Origin: an uncultured Petrimonas sp.
GTDB taxonomy: Bacteria > Bacteroidota > Bacteroidia > Bacteroidales > Dysgonomonadaceae
DNA length: 9,185 bases
Assembly: GCA_934621705.1 (NCBI GenBank)
Contig: CAKTUP010000083.1
Span: 1-9,185 of the forward strand
Direction: 5' to 3'
Made by a program: the position numbers and the translations under genes. This document shows, piece by piece, positions 5,974 to 9,185 of this stretch; the stretch's first letter is position 1; each line of letters starts with the position of its first letter. The notes beneath the pieces were generated by a model. It had not been told where the DNA came from. It was given only the letters and a program-made list of their open reading frames with translations, and ran no database searches.

Positions 5974-5983
5974 ATTATCTTTG
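5953..5983 (+). promoter_or_regulatory. Predicted promoter of dsbD
   Basis: The -7 box TATCTTTG (5976-5983) is a perfect match to the Bacteroidota TAnnTTTG. The -33 box is GTTG (5953-5956), three of four, with a 19-base spacer. The start would be near 5990, about 20 bases before the dsbD ATG. The -33 box lies within the palindrome at 5949-5973. Confidence 0.65.
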
Positions 5984-6011
5984 CACGTTAAATCGTAAAA
6001 CCACTCAAATA

Positions 6012-8030
6012 ATGAATCTTAAAAGAACAATTACTTCTTTATTTTTGCTTTTTATACTGTCTCAGGTATTCTCGCAAAATGTCATCAGTTGGAAATTCAG
6101 TTTACAGGATAAAGGAAACGGCGAAGTTGAAGTTGTAGCCGATGCCACCATACAACAAGGATGGCATATGTACGACTCCGAAATCCCCGATAACGGACCG
6201 TATCCTACATCGTTGAGTTTCGATGAAATAAAAGGAGCCGAAGCCGTTGGTGAGTTTCACGCCGTTGGCAAACAGGCAACCGTAAAGTTCGATCCTGTTT
6301 TCAATATGAATATCGGCACGTTCGACAACTCTGCCAGATTTGTGCAACGCATCAAGGTTACCGACAAAGAAGCCTTTTCAATCGCCGGCGACGTACGTGC
6401 TCAGGCGTGCGACGACAAAAGCTGTACTCCGCCCCTGCCTGTCGATTTTTCCTTTAAATCGACCGATTTACCCAAAACAGTTACCGTAGCTGCATCAACC
6501 GGCGAAGCCGGCACGGCAATCACTCCGGTGGAAAACCTTTCCACTGATGCTTCGGAGACTCCTGCTCCGGTGGCAGCAGCGCCTGTTGAAGTGGACAAGG
6601 AACTGCTCTGGACACCCGTAACCGAAGAGTTAAATTCGTTTGGTTCGCAACACGATAGTGGTTCATCGCTGTGGAGCATTTTCCTGAAAGGCTTGTTGTG
6701 GGGTTTTGCCGCATTGATTACGCCTTGCGTGTGGCCGATGATACCCATTACCGTAAGTTTCTTTCTGAACAGAAATAAAAAAGTTCGTAAAAAAGCCGTT
6801 GCCGATGCAGCCGTTTACGGAGTTTCCATTATTGTGATCTACGTGGCTTTAGGATTACTCGTTACTGCGATTTTCGGAGCAAGCGCGCTAAATAACCTGG
6901 CTACCAGCGCGGTATTCAACCTTATTTTCTTCGCCTTGCTGCTCGTTTTCGCGATGTCTTTCCTGGGCGCGTTCGAATTGGTGCTTCCGGCATCGTGGAC
7001 AAACAAAATGGACAACAAAGTGGACAACACATCGGGTTTGGTCAGCCTCTTTTTTATGGCCTTCACGCTGGCGTTGGTTTCTTTCTCGTGCACGGGACCC
7101 ATTATCGGCTGGTTGCTGGTTGAAGCCGCCACGCAAGGAAGCTATCTCGCTCCGGCTATCGGAATGCTTGGTTTTGCCATCGCTTTAGCCATTCCGTTCA
7201 CGTTGTTTGCTGTTTTCCCGTCGTGGCTAAAAACGTTACCCAAATCGGGAAGCTGGCTCAATTCCGTGAAAGTGGTGCTCGGTTTTATCGTACTGGCAGT
7301 TTCGCTGAAATTCTTATCGGTAGCGGATTTATCGAACGGATGGGGAATTCTCAACCGCGATATATTCCTTGTTCTGTGGATCGTTATTTTCGGTATTTTG
7401 GGCTTCTACCTGCTTGGAAAACTGAAATTCCACGGCGACAGCGACGTTCCTCACGTCACCATTCCCCGGTTATTCCTGTCGATATTCTCGTTAGCATTTG
7501 CTATGTACCTGATCCCCGGATTGTGGGGCGCACCGCTTAAACCCATAAGTTCTATTCTGCCTCCTTTATCGACGCAGGATTTCAAGTTGAACGAAGTAAC
7601 TCTCAATACGGTTTACGACGATTATGAAACCGGAATGGCCGCAGCCATTCAATCCGGAAAACCTGCCTTGGTTGCTTTCGGTGGCCACGGATGCGTGAAC
7701 TGCCACAAGATGGATGCCACTGTTTTGGTGGATGAACAGGTAAAAGGATTAATCGACGACGAGTTTGTTTACATCACACTGATGACGGATGAGCGCACAA
7801 GGCTTCCCGAAATTATGGACGTGAATGAAAACGGAAGAACTACCAAGTTGAAAACCATCGGTGACAAGTGGAGTTACCTGCAACGGCATAAATTTGGTGC
7901 ACAGTCGCAACCGTATTATGTGATCCTTGACCACTCAGGTAAACCCGTTGCACCATCGCATGCTTTCGATGAAAACATCGCCAATTACGTGAATTTCCTC
8001 GAAACCGGATTACGAAATTTCAAGAAATAA
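6012..8030 (+). CDS. dsbD: Thiol:disulfide interchange protein DsbD
   Basis: Passes electrons from cytoplasmic thioredoxin across the inner membrane to periplasmic thiol proteins. The 672-residue protein has all three DsbD modules. A signal peptide (1-21) is followed by an immunoglobulin-like alpha domain (about 25-150) with C133 and C138. A low-complexity Ala/Pro/Thr linker (about 158-195) leads to a membrane domain of about eight helices (about 220-505) with C239 in ITPCVWPMIP and C360 in FSCTGPIIGW. The C-terminal thioredoxin domain (about 525-672) has C561-VN-C564 and a cis-proline in QSQPYY (P634). The alpha-domain pair is CX4C, one residue shorter than the E. coli CX5C; I believe this is normal in Bacteroidota. 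All three redox pairs are intact. It has its own promoter and is probably independent of the ars genes, though it sits directly after them. Partners may include cytochrome c maturation or secreted reductases; this cannot be told here. Confidence 0.93.
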   Translation: MNLKRTITSLFLLFILSQVFSQNVISWKFSLQDKGNGEVEVVADATIQQGWHMYDSEIPDNGPYPTSLSFDEIKGAEAVGEFHAVGKQATVKFDPVFNMNIGTFDNSARFVQRIKVTDKEAFSIAGDVRAQACDDKSCTPPLPVDFSFKSTDLPKTVTVAASTGEAGTAITPVENLSTDASETPAPVAAAPVEVDKELLWTPVTEELNSFGSQHDSGSSLWSIFLKGLLWGFAALITPCVWPMIPITVSFFLNRNKKVRKKAVADAAVYGVSIIVIYVALGLLVTAIFGASALNNLATSAVFNLIFFALLLVFAMSFLGAFELVLPASWTNKMDNKVDNTSGLVSLFFMAFTLALVSFSCTGPIIGWLLVEAATQGSYLAPAIGMLGFAIALAIPFTLFAVFPSWLKTLPKSGSWLNSVKVVLGFIVLAVSLKFLSVADLSNGWGILNRDIFLVLWIVIFGILGFYLLGKLKFHGDSDVPHVTIPRLFLSIFSLAFAMYLIPGLWGAPLKPISSILPPLSTQDFKLNEVTLNTVYDDYETGMAAAIQSGKPALVAFGGHGCVNCHKMDATVLVDEQVKGLIDDEFVYITLMTDERTRLPEIMDVNENGRTTKLKTIGDKWSYLQRHKFGAQSQPYYVILDHSGKPVAPSHAFDENIANYVNFLETGLRNFKK

Positions 8031-8040
8031 CAACACTTTG

Positions 8041-8097
8041 GTAGAGACGCATTGAATGCGTCTCTGCTTCTTTTAGACGCGAGCATCGCGTCTCTAC
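8041..8097. repeat. 57-base inverted-repeat element between dsbD and mazG
   Basis: The ends GTAGAGACGC (8041-8050) and GCGTCTCTAC (8088-8097) are perfect 10-base inverted repeats. Inside are two hairpins: 8043-8065 (10-base stem AGAGACGCAT, loop TGA) and 8075-8093 (8-base stem AGACGCGA, loop GCA). The left terminal arm can pair either with its own half or with the far end, so two foldings exclude each other. Similar GTAGAGACG elements are, from memory, dispersed in many bacterial genomes. It starts 11 bases after the dsbD stop and ends 9 bases before the mazG ATG. Confidence 0.75.
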
Positions 8098-8106
8098 TGT
8101 TTAAAT

Positions 8107-8916
8107 ATGAATACGAGAGAACAAAAACTCGAAGCCTTTGGCCGCCTGCTCGACATTATGGACGAACTGCGCGAAAAATGCCCGTGGGACAACGCGCAAA
8201 CCAACGAAAGCCTTCGTGCCAACACCATAGAAGAGACGTACGAATTGGCGGAAGCCATCATCAATAACAGCAACGACGAGATTAAAAAAGAACTCGGCGA
8301 TTTGCTGTTGCACGTGGTTTTTTATGCCAAAATTGGCGAAGAAAAGCAATCGTTTGATATTGCCGATGTATGCAACGCCATTTGCGACAAGCTCGTTTTC
8401 CGTCATCCGCACGTGTTTGGCGATTTACAAGCCGATTCGGCAAGTTTCGTGGAAAAATCGTGGGAACAAATAAAGTTGAAAGAAAAAGGGAGAAACGGCA
8501 CGGTGTTGGATGGCGTTCCGTCTGCGTTGCCCTCACTGGTGAAAGCATATCGCATTCAGGATAAGGCCCGGAACTCGGGATTTGACTGGAATCAGCGCCA
8601 CGATGTGTGGAACAAAGTAAAAGAAGAGATCGATGAACTCGAAACCGAAATAGAAAACTTAGACGAAGACAACACCGAAAAAGAATTCGGCGATGTGCTT
8701 TTCAGCATTATCAACGCCGCCCGGCTCTACAAAGTCAACCCCGATAACGCGCTGGAGCGTACCAATCAAAAGTTCATTTACCGTTTCAATTACATGGAAA
8801 AGAAAGTAAAGGAACAGGGGCGTTCGCTCAAAGATATGACGCTGGAAGAAATGGAAGAGATTTGGCAGGAAGCGAAACGGGTTGCGGGTTCCGAGTTGCG
8901 GGTTTCGGGAGAATAA
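8107..8916 (+). CDS. mazG: Nucleoside triphosphate pyrophosphohydrolase MazG
   Basis: Hydrolyses (d)NTPs to monophosphates and pyrophosphate, cleaning the nucleotide pool and in some bacteria lowering ppGpp. The 269 residues match the two-domain E. coli form (263). The first domain has CPWD (25-28), the metal-binding EETYE (42-46), ELGDLL (62-67) and RHPHVF (99-104). The second has KEEIDELE (172-179), EKEFGDVLFSIINAARL (191-207) and the conserved NPDNALERTNQKFIYRF (211-227). Both metal sites look complete. The last nine residues or so (GSELRVSGE) are encoded by a 14-base tandem repeat and look like a recent, non-conserved extension. No separate promoter is recognised between dsbD and this gene, so it may be cotranscribed with dsbD or started within the repeat element. 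Confidence 0.95.
   Translation: MNTREQKLEAFGRLLDIMDELREKCPWDNAQTNESLRANTIEETYELAEAIINNSNDEIKKELGDLLLHVVFYAKIGEEKQSFDIADVCNAICDKLVFRHPHVFGDLQADSASFVEKSWEQIKLKEKGRNGTVLDGVPSALPSLVKAYRIQDKARNSGFDWNQRHDVWNKVKEEIDELETEIENLDEDNTEKEFGDVLFSIINAARLYKVNPDNALERTNQKFIYRFNYMEKKVKEQGRSLKDMTLEEMEEIWQEAKRVAGSELRVSGE
8881..8908 (+). repeat. 14-base tandem repeat forming the mazG 3' end
   Basis: GTTGCGGGTTCCGA (8881-8894) is followed by GTTGCGGGTTTCGG (8895-8908), 12 of 14 bases identical. The copies lie in the reading frame and encode the extra C-terminal residues of MazG. The same unit appears inverted at 9071-9105. Confidence 0.7.
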
Positions 8917-9011
8917 GCCCAAGCTCCACCTTTAAGGATATATGACCAAAGAACAAGGATACAAGAATTAAGATAGACGACAAAAGACTGATAGACTGTT
9001 AAACCATTTAC

Positions 9012-9037
9012 AATTTTAAATTACGATTTACGATTTA
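9012..9037. repeat. Short AT-rich repeat of the TTACGATTTA type
   Basis: ATTTACGATTTA-like units overlap here, including TTACGATTTACGATTTA (9021-9037), preceded by a degenerate copy near 9007-9020. The rest of the 193-base gap between mazG and the next gene contains no recognised terminator. It is a common-looking low-complexity filler. Confidence 0.4.
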
Positions 9038-9070
9038 TTTTGTGTGTTGCGAATCATCATCGGTACCCCT

Positions 9071-9105
9071 GTAACTCGAAACCCGTAACACGAAACTCGG
9101 AACCC
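9071..9105. repeat. Inverted partner of the mazG 3' repeat, 14-base period
   Basis: GTAACTCGAAACCC (9071-9084) and GTAACACGAAACTC (9085-9098) are tandem copies matching at 12 of 14 bases, followed by GGAACCC. On the other strand, GGGTTCCGAGTT (9094-9105) and GGGTTTCG (9077-9084) match the mazG-end repeat at 8886-8897 and 8900-8907. The two blocks therefore form a long-range inverted repeat. It ends 4 bases before the next ATG. Confidence 0.65.
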
Positions 9106-9109
9106 AACT

Positions 9110-9185
9110 ATGAAAAATCTCCTCTGCCCCCAATGCAAAATCCGCCGGTTCTACGTGCTCAACGCCGCCGGCGAAAGATTGGTAG
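9110..9185 (+). CDS. Start of a small CPxC-motif protein, cut by the window edge
   Basis: An ATG at 9110 opens a frame of 25 codons that runs off the window. It begins MKNLLCPQCKIRRFYVLNAA. The N-terminal CPQCK followed by FYV and a GE-containing segment resembles short Bacteroidota zinc-ribbon-like proteins of unknown function. Only one CxxC is visible, so a complete zinc ribbon would need a second pair beyond the edge. The start follows the inverted repeat by four bases and has no Shine-Dalgarno. Function is not assigned. Confidence 0.5.
   Translation, partial: MKNLLCPQCKIRRFYVLNAAGERLV

Noticed and set aside
9038..9071. A promoter for the last gene (TTTTG then TACCCCTG after 21 bases)
   Set aside because: The -7 element matches the consensus poorly and overlaps the inverted repeat, so I do not call it.

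Overview
The window looks like a chromosomal segment of a Bacteroidota bacterium, most likely order Bacteroidales. Three things support this. The protein types are typical of the group: a two-domain MazG, a Bacteroidota-style DsbD with a CX4C alpha domain, and a DUF6261-like protein. Three promoters fit the Bacteroidota pattern of a -33 TTTG-like box, 19-20 bases, then a -7 TAnnTTTG box. Start codons lack clear Shine-Dalgarno sequences. No ribosomal or transfer RNA gene, transposase, integrase or cas gene is visible.

Layout from left to right. Bases 1-468 have no convincing gene; they hold a symmetric four-copy TAAGGTT motif array and a cluster of six small hairpins. The replicative helicase gene dnaB lies on the minus strand (469-2016), with its own promoter and a DnaA-box-like inverted pair just upstream. 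A 504-base gap (2017-2520) carries a second cluster of eight hairpins. A Frm2/CinD-like nitroreductase gene follows (2521-3129) and ends in a clear intrinsic terminator. A promoter at 3215-3245 then precedes a six-copy, exactly 41-base-period hairpin array (3260-3479), which would form most of the 5' leader of a DUF6261-like gene (3528-4256). That gene also ends in a strong hairpin.

The second half holds a compact two-gene arsenic operon, arsC and acr3, which together reduce arsenate to arsenite and export it. A perfect palindrome after acr3 is shared with the promoter of dsbD, a periplasmic/envelope thiol-redox membrane protein. A 57-base inverted-repeat element separates dsbD from mazG (nucleotide pyrophosphohydrolase). 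The mazG 3' end runs into a 14-base tandem repeat that reappears inverted 165-200 bases downstream. The window closes with the start of a small CPxC protein gene.

The genes are mostly housekeeping or stress functions and do not form one pathway. The distinctive feature is the intergenic DNA: nearly every gap is filled with short-loop hairpins of several families. The most ordered of these is the 41-base array in the predicted leader of the DUF6261-like gene, the best candidate here for something not yet described.
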